From: Clostridium vincentii
Lineage (GTDB): Bacteria; Bacillota; Clostridia; Clostridiales; Clostridiaceae
Reading direction: 5' to 3'
DNA length: 64,000 nucleotides
NCBI RefSeq assembly: GCF_002995745.1
Contig: NZ_PVXQ01000010.1
Location: 1 to 64,000 of the forward strand
The notes beneath the pieces were generated by a model, which was not told where the DNA came from, ran no database searches, and saw only the letters and a program-made list of their open reading frames with translations. Shown here one piece after another: positions 34,010 to 42,173 of the stretch; the first letter of the stretch is position 1; every line of letters begins with the position of its first letter. Made by a program: the position numbers and the translations under genes.

Positions 34010-36742
34010 TTATACCTTAGTATCTATTGCTCTATCATGGCTTTCCTCAAAAAAACCTCTACAAGTTGTTAAGCTAATTTCTGATATCTTTGGAGTTACC
34101 GTTATACTTGTAAAAAAGCCTAAGTTTTTTAACCCTTCTAAAAGTTTTTCCTTGGTCTTATCAATTACCTTAACAAACTCATCATCACATTTTATATTAA
34201 CATTTAAATTTGTTCCATTCACTTTTAAATATCCATCTACAGTACCTAAATTAATAGTTCTTACCGCTACTATCATCTTTACATTTGTTTTATCTATTTT
34301 TTTATTATCTTTTCTACTATCCTTAATAATAAGCTTGCATGGATACTCTTCTCCATTGTTCTTTATAGGAACATCTAAATAATAATACTCATTATTTACT
34401 GAATTAAGTAATTTAAAATCACTTATATTTCCCTTAATAAATTGCATTACTTTCTCCATTCCATCTCCCTTTAATTGTGCATGAGCAATAATATCCTTTA
34501 TTATATCTTTCATATTCTCTATTTTAACTTTTATATCTTCTCTAATTATTTCATTAGAACTTAGATTCAAAATTTCTTTCGTTATACTATTTTTTATTTC
34601 ATTGTCAGCACCTTTAATATTTAATTCACTTATGATAGACTTTGCATTTTCTTCAAGAATTGAACCTTTAGCCGTCGGTATAGCTGCATCATTTTCTGGC
34701 ACAATTTCACCTTTCATTTGAAAAGTAATTATATCCTTTATTTTTTGCAACTGTGCTTCTGGTATATCTATTTCTTTTCCTAAAATATTAGAAATTAAAG
34801 TTTTTATATCATTATTTGTTATATTCTCTTTGTTTCCAAAGCTAGATCTTACTACATCCATAAGTTCTTTTTCACTTAAGGAATTTAATTTAAGGAACTT
34901 ATCATTAAACTCGCTAGTTGTAAATTCGTTTTTATTTTGTACTAATACTTCCTTTATAGTTTCCTTAGTGACTTCTACATCCTCGCCTACCATAGATTTT
35001 AATAAAGAGAGCATGCTTACCTTCCCCTTATCTGTACTATTAGAATTATATATTTTAGATGCTAAGTCCTTGCTGTCTAAGGAGGCTTTTTCCTCTGAAG
35101 ACAATATTGCTTTTGGAATAGATTCCTCTTCATTATTTTTAAGTATTGTTTCTAAATCTTTTATATCTAAATTTAGATCTTTAAGAGACTTCGATAGATT
35201 ATTAATATATTCTTTTACAGTCTCCCCTGATTTTAAAATTTTATCGAAACTACCTATATTTTCTTTACTAATATCAATATCATTTTCTACGAAATTCAAT
35301 TCCGCATTGGCAATAATACTTTTTATTACATTCCTTCGTGGGTCAACTTCCCCTTCTTTAACTGGTACAGCTTCAGCGGCTATTTGAGACGTAATTGCAG
35401 CCTTTATTTTTTGTATCCCCGCATCTGGTATATCTATATTTTTGCCTATAATATTGGATATTAAAGTTTTTATATCCTTATTGGTTATATTAGACTCCTT
35501 ACCTAAGTTAGTTTTAACTCTATTTATAAGTTCTTTTTCACTTAAGGCACTTAATTTAAGGAACTTATCATTAAACTCGCTGGTTGTAAATTTACTTTTA
35601 TTTTCTACTAAAACTTCTTTTATAGATTCCTTAGCGACTTCCCCTTCTTTAACAGGTATAACTTCAGCTGCCATTTGAGATGTAATTGCAGCCTTTATTT
35701 TTTGTAGACCCGCCTCTGGTATGTCTATCTCTTTGCCTAAAATATTGGATATTAAAGTTTTTATATCCTTATTGGTTATATTAGACTTGTTCCCTAAGTT
35801 ACTTTTAACTAAATCTATAAGTTCTTTTTCACTTAAGGCACTTAATTTAAGGAATTTATCCTTAAACTCATTGGTTGTAAATTTATTTTTATTTTCTACT
35901 AAAACTTCCTTTACAGATTCCTTAACTATATCCCCCGACTCACCTGCCACAGATTTTAATATAGAAAGCAGATTTACCTTCCCTTTTTCTGTGCTATTAG
36001 AATCCTGTGTTTTTGCATCTGTTAGATCTATATTCAAGTCCTTCAAAGCTTTAGAAATATTATCAAAATATTCTTTTATAGTCCCTTCTGACTTAAACAA
36101 CTTATTATAGCTATCTATATTCTCTTTATTTATATCAATATCATTTTCTATAAAAAATAATATATCATCTTTACTAACGGTTTTAAAGCTCTTAAAAAAA
36201 TCATTTAAGATATCCTTTATTTGTTGTCCTTTAGTACTTCCCTCTTCAATTCCTTTTCCCGATATAAATTTATTAATAAAATTATCTATTTCCGCAGGAT
36301 TAGAATTTATCTTCTCATTAAAGGCAGTAATGCTTTTTATAAATGTTATATTCTCCTTAGTAAGTGGAATGTTATACTTAACCATGGCTTTGAGAATATC
36401 TAAGCTTTCCTTTGTCATACCAGTCTTTTTCATGAAGTCCCCAATTATATTCCCCTCTGAACCTTGATTTGTCTGTTGGTTTGGCATTATTTTAAGTTTA
36501 ATCTTTCCATCCTCAAAATCTTCTACCTCAAACTTTATAAGACCTTCCTCATTAGGGCTAACTTTTCCTTCAATTTCAGCTGTAAATTGCCATCCATCAG
36601 ATAATTTGACTACAACTTCATTTCCCTCACCCTTGCTTACAATCCTACCTTTAAATGATTCTCCTACTTCAAACGTTAATTTGCTAGATACCTTTTTATT
36701 ACTTGCTTCACTGACATTCCCTATATTCCAAATTGCCGGCAT
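34010..36742 (-). CDS. FliK-like protein (YlqG type) with large internal duplications
   Basis: A 910-residue protein. The C-terminal 150 residues resemble the FliK hook-length-control C-terminal domain (predicted beta-rich, VRTINLGTVDGYL). The N-terminus (residues 1-90) is a small beta domain. Between them three copies of a unit of about 95 residues occur, each with KEVLVxNKxxFTT, FxDKFLKL, LSEKEL, NITNxDIKTLISNI and DIPEA; two are adjacent and the third lies about 200 residues later. A second unit (ENDIDIxKENI...SLKDLN) is present twice. The duplications are still very similar in DNA, so they are young or conserved by conversion. It is expressed with the FlhB-like gene, 78 bases downstream. 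A hook-length role is not shown. Confidence 0.8.
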   Translation of the reverse strand: MPAIWNIGNVSEASNKKVSSKLTFEVGESFKGRIVSKGEGNEVVVKLSDGWQFTAEIEGKVSPNEEGLIKFEVEDFEDGKIKLKIMPNQQTNQGSEGNIIGDFMKKTGMTKESLDILKAMVKYNIPLTKENITFIKSITAFNEKINSNPAEIDNFINKFISGKGIEEGSTKGQQIKDILNDFFKSFKTVSKDDILFFIENDIDINKENIDSYNKLFKSEGTIKEYFDNISKALKDLNIDLTDAKTQDSNSTEKGKVNLLSILKSVAGESGDIVKESVKEVLVENKNKFTTNEFKDKFLKLSALSEKELIDLVKSNLGNKSNITNKDIKTLISNILGKEIDIPEAGLQKIKAAITSQMAAEVIPVKEGEVAKESIKEVLVENKSKFTTSEFNDKFLKLSALSEKELINRVKTNLGKESNITNKDIKTLISNIIGKNIDIPDAGIQKIKAAITSQIAAEAVPVKEGEVDPRRNVIKSIIANAELNFVENDIDISKENIGSFDKILKSGETVKEYINNLSKSLKDLNLDIKDLETILKNNEEESIPKAILSSEEKASLDSKDLASKIYNSNSTDKGKVSMLSLLKSMVGEDVEVTKETIKEVLVQNKNEFTTSEFNDKFLKLNSLSEKELMDVVRSSFGNKENITNNDIKTLISNILGKEIDIPEAQLQKIKDIITFQMKGEIVPENDAAIPTAKGSILEENAKSIISELNIKGADNEIKNSITKEILNLSSNEIIREDIKVKIENMKDIIKDIIAHAQLKGDGMEKVMQFIKGNISDFKLLNSVNNEYYYLDVPIKNNGEEYPCKLIIKDSRKDNKKIDKTNVKMIVAVRTINLGTVDGYLKVNGTNLNVNIKCDDEFVKVIDKTKEKLLEGLKNLGFFTSITVTPKISEISLTTCRGFFEESHDRAIDTKV
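34690..35925. repeat. Three DNA-level copies of a coding segment of about 290 bp
   Basis: Copies lie at about 35640-35925, 35350-35634 and 34690-34975, in the FliK-like gene. They share long near-identical stretches, for example TTCTTTTTCACTTAAGG and TTAAGGAACTTATC. They could undergo unequal recombination, changing protein length. Confidence 0.8.
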
Positions 36743-36818
36743 AATATCTCTCCCTTAATAAAATTCACTATTATATTTATCGTACATTACTATAGGTATA
36801 TTAAGTCATTATAAAAAA

Positions 36819-36845
36819 ATAAAGCTAAGATATTCTTAGCTTTAT
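36819..36845 (-). terminator. Terminator between tyrS and the FliK-like gene
   Basis: A 12-bp perfect stem (ATAAAGCTAAGA and complement), loop TAT. T runs on both strands; on the minus strand it ends the tyrS transcript. Confidence 0.85.
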
Positions 36846-36858
36846 TTTATAAACTATA

Positions 36859-38079
36859 TTAATTTAATTCTATCTTATGATAATTCTTTTTTCCTCTTTT
36901 AATTAATGCAGCTCCATCTTTAAAGTCATCTTTAGTAATTAATCTTTTCAAATCAGTTATCTTTTCCCCATTAAGAGATAAGCCATTCTGTTGAATTAAT
37001 CTTCTACCTTCTGCTTTTGATGGTATTATTTTATTTTCAGCTAACACTTCTAATAATTCTGTTCCTATTTTATCTGCAGTAATTACTACTGTAGGGACAT
37101 TACTCATATCAGCTCCGCCTGAAAATAATGCATCTGATGCTTCAGTGGATTTTTTAGCTTCTTCTTCTCCATGTACAAGTTTAGTTACCTCATAAGCTAA
37201 TCTTTTTTTAGCTTCATTAATTTCGGCACCTTCTAATGCACCGAGTTTTCTTACCTCATCCATGGGTAGGAATGTCAATAATGCTAGGCATTTTTCAACA
37301 TCGCCATCATCTACATTTCTCCAATATTGATAGAACTCAAAAGGAGATACTTTCTCTGGGTCTAGCCATAAAGCTCCACCAACAGTTTTTCCCATCTTTT
37401 GTCCCTGGCTATTTGTTAGTAATGTACAAGTCATTGCAAAAGCTTCACCTTGTGCCTTCTTTCTTACTAATTCAACGCCAGCAATCATGTTAGACCATTG
37501 ATCATCTCCACCAAGTTCCATTTTACAATTATACTTTTGGTTTAAAACGTAAAAATCATAACCTTGCATCAACATATAGTTAAATTCTAAAAATGATAAT
37601 CCCTTTTCTAATCTTTGCTTAAAACAATCTGCACTTAGCATTCTATTAACTGAGAAATGGCTTCCTATATCCCTTAAAAAATCAACATAATTTAAGCCAA
37701 GTAGCCAGTCTGCATTGTTTACGATTAGTGCTTTATCATCGGAAAAATCTATAAATCTTCCCATTTGCTTCTTAATTGAATCAACATTAACTTGGATTTG
37801 TTCCTTTGTAAGCATCTTTCTCATATCAGTCTTACCACTTGGATCTCCTACCATAGCAGTTCCCCCACCTAATAAGGCTATTGGTCTATGTCCTGCTTTT
37901 TGCATATGAGCCATAAACATCATAGCTATAAAATGTCCAACATGTAAGCTATCTGCAGTTGGGTCAAATCCTATATAAAAAGTTATTTTCTCCTTCTCAA
38001 GCAATTCTCTTGTCTCATTCTCATGAGTGAATTGCTTTATGTATCCACGATCCAATAACTCATCTAATACATTAGCCAT
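36859..38079 (-). CDS. tyrS: Tyrosyl-tRNA synthetase
   Basis: A 406-residue class I synthetase of the TyrRS-alpha type. The HIGH-type motif is HVGHF (near residue 46), the KMSKS-type motif is KMGKTVGG (near residue 229), and the tyrosine-binding part includes [24 protein letters not shown] in shortened form GGDDQW. A C-terminal S4 domain ([15 protein letters not shown]) binds the tRNA. An AGGAGG site precedes the start. The 198 bases upstream hold no T-box, in contrast to many clostridial tyrS genes. Confidence 0.96.
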   Translation of the reverse strand: MANVLDELLDRGYIKQFTHENETRELLEKEKITFYIGFDPTADSLHVGHFIAMMFMAHMQKAGHRPIALLGGGTAMVGDPSGKTDMRKMLTKEQIQVNVDSIKKQMGRFIDFSDDKALIVNNADWLLGLNYVDFLRDIGSHFSVNRMLSADCFKQRLEKGLSFLEFNYMLMQGYDFYVLNQKYNCKMELGGDDQWSNMIAGVELVRKKAQGEAFAMTCTLLTNSQGQKMGKTVGGALWLDPEKVSPFEFYQYWRNVDDGDVEKCLALLTFLPMDEVRKLGALEGAEINEAKKRLAYEVTKLVHGEEEAKKSTEASDALFSGGADMSNVPTVVITADKIGTELLEVLAENKIIPSKAEGRRLIQQNGLSLNGEKITDLKRLITKDDFKDGAALIKRGKKNYHKIELN

Positions 38080-38179
38080 TTTGTACCTCCTGTTTTTTCA
38101 TCATTTAGATATATATTATATAGTATAAACCCATATATATCTTTAATCAACTTAATACTTATTTTTCATATAATGAATA

Positions 38180-38212
38180 AAGCTGTCTTTAGAATTATTC
38201 TAAGAACAGCTT
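38180..38212. terminator. Hairpin between tyrS and the AlbA_2 gene
   Basis: Near-perfect arms (AAGCTGT..TTAGA and AGCTT-complement, two changes) lie 65 bases past the AlbA_2 gene stop. A T run is clear only on the plus strand, so it is a weak terminator for the minus-strand gene. Confidence 0.45.
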
Positions 38213-38277
38213 ATTTTTCAATCTATTTAAATTAAAATTAATTTCAAAGTTATGCTACATAAACTCTTCTAGTTCTA

Positions 38278-39417
38278 TTAAATCCCTGGTAATATAACCT
38301 TAAAACTGTTCTCTACTCTAGAATTTATTAATTTAATCTTGCCTCTCCCTTTAAATGCATTTTGCATTCTACTAAATCCTTTTCCATTCTTTAAAAATAT
38401 ATTTCTATCATCTAAGGTTATTAACTTTTCATATATCCACATATTTCTTTTCATATAATTTTCATTGTTTCCTTTTATATTCTTTTCTATTCGCCCTCCT
38501 GGGCTCTCAATAATAATACTTTTTCTACTTATAACAACTTCAATTATTCTATTAACTTCTGAATATTCCCTATACAACACTGCATTTTTAATAGCTTCCA
38601 AAATTGCCTCAACAGGATACTCTGTTTCAAGTATTTCATTAACAACTCTTTCTGAATTCAGTATCATATCTAGAAGATTACCTTGAATAATAGTAACCTC
38701 TTTGTATCCTTTATTGACATCATTTATTATCCTTATCATATTATAAGGAATAACTAGACTATTATTATCAGAAAATACAAGTAACCCTCCATAAGTACAC
38801 TTTTCCTTTCCGCTTTCCTTCTCCCTATAAATTATTCCAGAACTCTCTAAAAGGAAACTTTTATTGTCATCATTAATATATATCCCCTTATTTCTAAAAT
38901 ATTTATCAATAAGCTCCATATTTAAAAATTCTATACTGCTTTTCATTGCAGGAAAGGTTTCTATACTTAAATCTAAATTCTCTTCAAACAATGTTAGAAG
39001 TTCTTGCTTTCTAATTATATCTGTAGTTGATCCTCTTCTAATGTAGAAGGCACCATTTTCTTTTATTTGATAAGGCTTTTGATTTCCATCATATATTGTT
39101 ATAACCCCTATATTTTTTTCATGAAACTTTAAAAACTCAACCTCAATTGGAATAGGAGGTTCACATCTTGATGTAATGATTTGTTGTACTTGTTCTTCCT
39201 TAAAAGTTTCTTCCTCTTTAACTCCTATTGCCTCTTTACTCTTATCTTCTATCCCTACTATAAGATAACCTCTACCACCTTTTGAATTGGCTATTGCACT
39301 TATATCCTTAGCTAATTCTTTTTTGCCACTTTCGGTCCATAATTCAAGCTTTACTTTATAATCTAATTTAGGCCCTTCTCCCCTTTTAATTAAACTTAAC
39401 AGCTTCCTGGTATCCAT
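38278..39417 (-). CDS. AlbA_2 (Schlafen-like) domain protein with ATPase-like C-terminus
   Basis: A 379-residue protein. Residues 1-125 form an AlbA_2 / divergent AAA-4 domain (LDYKVKLEL, DISAIANSKGGRGYLIVGI, FYIRRGSTT), often found in nucleic-acid-associated regulators. Residues about 230-375 resemble the HATPase_c_4 part (ILEAIKNAVLYREYSE, IIIESPGG). Such proteins are typical of accessory regions and their function is usually unknown; a transcriptional or defence role is possible. GGGGG precedes the ATG. No adjacent partner gene was found. Confidence 0.8.
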   Translation of the reverse strand: MDTRKLLSLIKRGEGPKLDYKVKLELWTESGKKELAKDISAIANSKGGRGYLIVGIEDKSKEAIGVKEEETFKEEQVQQIITSRCEPPIPIEVEFLKFHEKNIGVITIYDGNQKPYQIKENGAFYIRRGSTTDIIRKQELLTLFEENLDLSIETFPAMKSSIEFLNMELIDKYFRNKGIYINDDNKSFLLESSGIIYREKESGKEKCTYGGLLVFSDNNSLVIPYNMIRIINDVNKGYKEVTIIQGNLLDMILNSERVVNEILETEYPVEAILEAIKNAVLYREYSEVNRIIEVVISRKSIIIESPGGRIEKNIKGNNENYMKRNMWIYEKLITLDDRNIFLKNGKGFSRMQNAFKGRGKIKLINSRVENSFKVILPGI

Positions 39418-39519
39418 TATTAATCCCCCAATATAAATTTAACCTTATCTAAAAATACAGCTATACTAAAACATTAAAATACACTTCATGTCAAGGACAA
39501 TTCATTTTCTGATATAAAA

Positions 39520-39562
39520 ATATCCTATAGAGTAGACTTTTTTTGTCTACTCTATAGGATAT
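39520..39562 (-). terminator. 18-bp perfect hairpin after the second GH32 gene
   Basis: ATATCCTATAGAGTAGAC and its exact complement with a 7-base T loop, about 110 bases past the stop. On the minus strand a short T run follows. It is an unusually long stem for an ordinary terminator. Confidence 0.75.
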
Positions 39563-39671
39563 ATTGAAATAGATTCCAGTATGTTATTAATTTTTACACG
39601 TCTGTCTCTTATATAATCTCCAATATAACTCAGAAGTGATTGTGTGATTTTGACAATCTAGTTAGAGTAGC

Positions 39672-41930
39672 CTATACAGCATTTATACTAACCTCAAGTT
39701 TTCCTGCATCCCAGGCATTATTTGCATTAGCCGTGATGATAAAATATAACTTGTCCCCTTTTGTTACATTAAGTGCCCTAATATTTATATTCTTAGTATT
39801 GTCGACTGTAGCACTTACTGCAACTACATCCTCCTGCAATTTTTGGTCATTTTTATAGATTGTTAGTTTAACACCATCTGGCCAAGTTGGATTAACATCT
39901 GCATGGGTAAACTTTGTGTATTTACCTATTATATCAATAGTTCCATCTTCTCCCACTGTCCATGTATATACCGCTCCCTTATTTACTGCCGGATGAACAA
40001 AATCAGATTTTATTTCAAGACCATCAAGCCCTGGCTGATAATACTTTTCGCTATTAGCATCATAACCTGTAGCATCAGCAAAATCCAAATTGCTTGTTCC
40101 ATATCCATAACCCCATCCATTATTTCCTTGAACTCCGAAATCAAAAAATAAGTTGGCATTATTTGCTCTATCTGGAACCGTAAATGTTAATGTTATATCT
40201 ACTCCCGCTGGATTAATTCCTTCTGCTGCTACTCTTACCAATAATGTATGATCTCCACTGAAATCTATAGCATTAAACACTCCTTCTACATATGCTACAT
40301 ATCCTGCATTATCTAGATTGTATTCCATTCCTGTTGCCATTCCAGTTACAGTATTTGCTACATCATTGATTGTTACAATCGGTACTGCTGGTCTTACTGA
40401 ATTACTGAATGTTATATCACTATCCATAGAGAATATTCCCCACTTATGATTTTGCATATTATACATACGTGTAGTGAAAGCAACTTCATTGTTCACGTAA
40501 AGCACTGCAACTGAGTCATCAATCACCACTGAAAAATCTAAAGTAGCATTGTCCCCAATAGTTAATGATTTAGTAGACTCTATTGCTCCTAGTGATTCAT
40601 CTGTTGATGCACTGTAAAATTCTAATCTTCCATACTGACGGTTAAAGACAATATTTAATGGAGCTTTCCCATTATCTTCCACATTAAACATAAATCCAAA
40701 ATTATTATTCTTGCCTTTTGTATTTATTTTTCCTGTGATTTTACTTATTCCATTAACTTCACCGAAAGTCACTGATTCATAGCCATTTCCTGTGAAAGAA
40801 TAGTCGTTATTGTTTTTGATTACTGTTTGCGTCTTATTCATTTCAGTAAAATCTGCATAATTATTTATTGCATTTATAGCTTTTTCTACTGGAGTTGCAC
40901 GAAGGGTACCATCTGCATCTTGTTTGATTTGATGCACTACTAAATTACCTCCCCAGTTATACTCACCTGAATCAGTATAACCAACTTTTGTTGGATTCCA
41001 TCCAAACATATAAACGTTACCATTGGAATCGTTTTCAAATTTTCCAGCATATAAGCCATTTCCATCCAAGCTATCATCGAATCCTAGTTTAGTAAATGGT
41101 CCCATTGGATTAGTAGCTATTCTATAATGAACAACTCGTTTTCCAAACGGATCTTGTGCTGATTGATCTGAGAATGTAAGATACCAATAATCTCCTAATT
41201 TAAATAATTGAGGACATTCTAAGTTTGTGTTATCTGTATCATTGGCAAATAATACTCCTTGATCAGTCCATGTTTTTAAATCATCTGATGTATAGCGTGC
41301 TATTACACCTGTATTATCTTTCCTAGTTGTTATAAGCATCCAATACTTATTATCCTCTTCATTATAGAAAACATATGAATCTCTAAAATCATTTCTAGAA
41401 TACTGAGGTGCTGCAGAAAATGTATCTTCAGGTATCTTAGTCCAATTTTTAAGATCAGTACTTGTAGCATGCATTATAACCTCGTAGGGTTCTCCTGTAT
41501 CTCTACGATCATTAAAGGCAGTAAAGAATGCATTATACAAACCATTTTTATCCTTAATAACAGAACCAGTACCTAAAGCAAGATCTTGATCTGCATTATT
41601 ATTTGAGTGATTAATTACAACACCTTCATTTTGATAATCATAAAAATTCTCTGTTGTAATTAAGCTCCAAGGGTGGAACCCATTTTCAGTGCTGTCTCTT
41701 ATATCATCTAAATAAAATATATTAAATTTACCATTTTCATAATAGGGCATAGTGTCTCCAATATAACTTAGAGGTGATTGTTGTGATTTTGGAAATATAG
41801 TTGGACTAGCATATGCGGAATTTATACTGGTCTCTTCAACATTTGCTTCCACTTTGCTATTTGAACTCAAAATACCCTGTGAAATAATAACCGTTACTGC
41901 TAAGATGCATACCGTGTTTTTGATTTTCAT
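39672..41930 (-). CDS. Secreted GH32-type fructan hydrolase, divergent
   Basis: A 752-residue protein from the ATG at 41928-41930, which follows AAGGAGG. It begins with a signal peptide ending near VEA (about residue 30). A GH32/GH43-like five-bladed propeller follows. The usual WMNDPNG is replaced by YIGDTMPYY, whose Asp is the probable nucleophile; FRDSYVFYN takes the place of RDP; the acid/base Glu is in ECPQLF. A beta-sandwich and an all-beta C-terminal module follow, likely carbohydrate binding. It acts outside the cell on fructan (levan or inulin), inferred from the family. It lies downstream of the other GH32 gene. Confidence 0.8.
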   Translation of the reverse strand: MKIKNTVCILAVTVIISQGILSSNSKVEANVEETSINSAYASPTIFPKSQQSPLSYIGDTMPYYENGKFNIFYLDDIRDSTENGFHPWSLITTENFYDYQNEGVVINHSNNNADQDLALGTGSVIKDKNGLYNAFFTAFNDRRDTGEPYEVIMHATSTDLKNWTKIPEDTFSAAPQYSRNDFRDSYVFYNEEDNKYWMLITTRKDNTGVIARYTSDDLKTWTDQGVLFANDTDNTNLECPQLFKLGDYWYLTFSDQSAQDPFGKRVVHYRIATNPMGPFTKLGFDDSLDGNGLYAGKFENDSNGNVYMFGWNPTKVGYTDSGEYNWGGNLVVHQIKQDADGTLRATPVEKAINAINNYADFTEMNKTQTVIKNNNDYSFTGNGYESVTFGEVNGISKITGKINTKGKNNNFGFMFNVEDNGKAPLNIVFNRQYGRLEFYSASTDESLGAIESTKSLTIGDNATLDFSVVIDDSVAVLYVNNEVAFTTRMYNMQNHKWGIFSMDSDITFSNSVRPAVPIVTINDVANTVTGMATGMEYNLDNAGYVAYVEGVFNAIDFSGDHTLLVRVAAEGINPAGVDITLTFTVPDRANNANLFFDFGVQGNNGWGYGYGTSNLDFADATGYDANSEKYYQPGLDGLEIKSDFVHPAVNKGAVYTWTVGEDGTIDIIGKYTKFTHADVNPTWPDGVKLTIYKNDQKLQEDVVAVSATVDNTKNINIRALNVTKGDKLYFIITANANNAWDAGKLEVSINAV

Positions 41931-41969
41931 CAATTTCTCCTCCTTAGATTTTATATGTATGTAATTGTA

Positions 41970-42008
41970 AAGAATCAACTACTGAATTTTCTCATGTAGT
42001 TAATTCTT
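41970..42008 (-). terminator. Hairpin between the two GH32 genes
   Basis: Arms AAGAATCAACTAC and GTAGTTAATTCTT (one wobble) lie 37 bases after the true end of the upstream GH32 reading frame. The T run is weak, so some read-through into the second GH32 gene is possible. Confidence 0.5.
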
Positions 42009-42044
42009 CACCATATGCCCTTAATGTTAAGTTATAGTTGTGTA

Positions 42045-42173
42045 CTAACCCAATTCCTCTACTAGTAAGTTTATGTTTCTAAATTCTGATGGTCCATTCC
42101 ATACATTTAATCCAAATTTCCCTGTTGTATAATAATTTTGTTCTATCTTATCACACACTAATTTATCATTTAT
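42045..42173 (-). pseudogene. In-frame continuation of the first GH32 gene past a TAG stop
   Basis: Directly after TAG at 42174-42176 the same frame continues for 42 codons (INDKLVCD, TTGKFGLNVWNGP, EFRNINLL) to another TAG at 42045-42047. These residues match the end of the preceding module in the same protein, which reads WINDELVCD and GRFGLNVFGG. The internal stop stands where the paralogous module has Trp (TGG), so a single G-to-A change would explain it. The full module needs this tail. Confidence 0.85.

Noticed and set aside
34830-36110. Plus-strand ORFs opposite the FliK-like gene
   Set aside because: They mirror the minus-strand repeats, lack ribosome binding sites and show no family features.
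36859-38277. T-box leader for tyrS
   Set aside because: The 198-base upstream region holds only an AT-rich hairpin and no antiterminator core.
38278-39417. Phage-defence island around the AlbA_2 gene
   Set aside because: Neighbours are housekeeping (tyrS) and fructan genes; no nuclease, toxin or integrase is linked.
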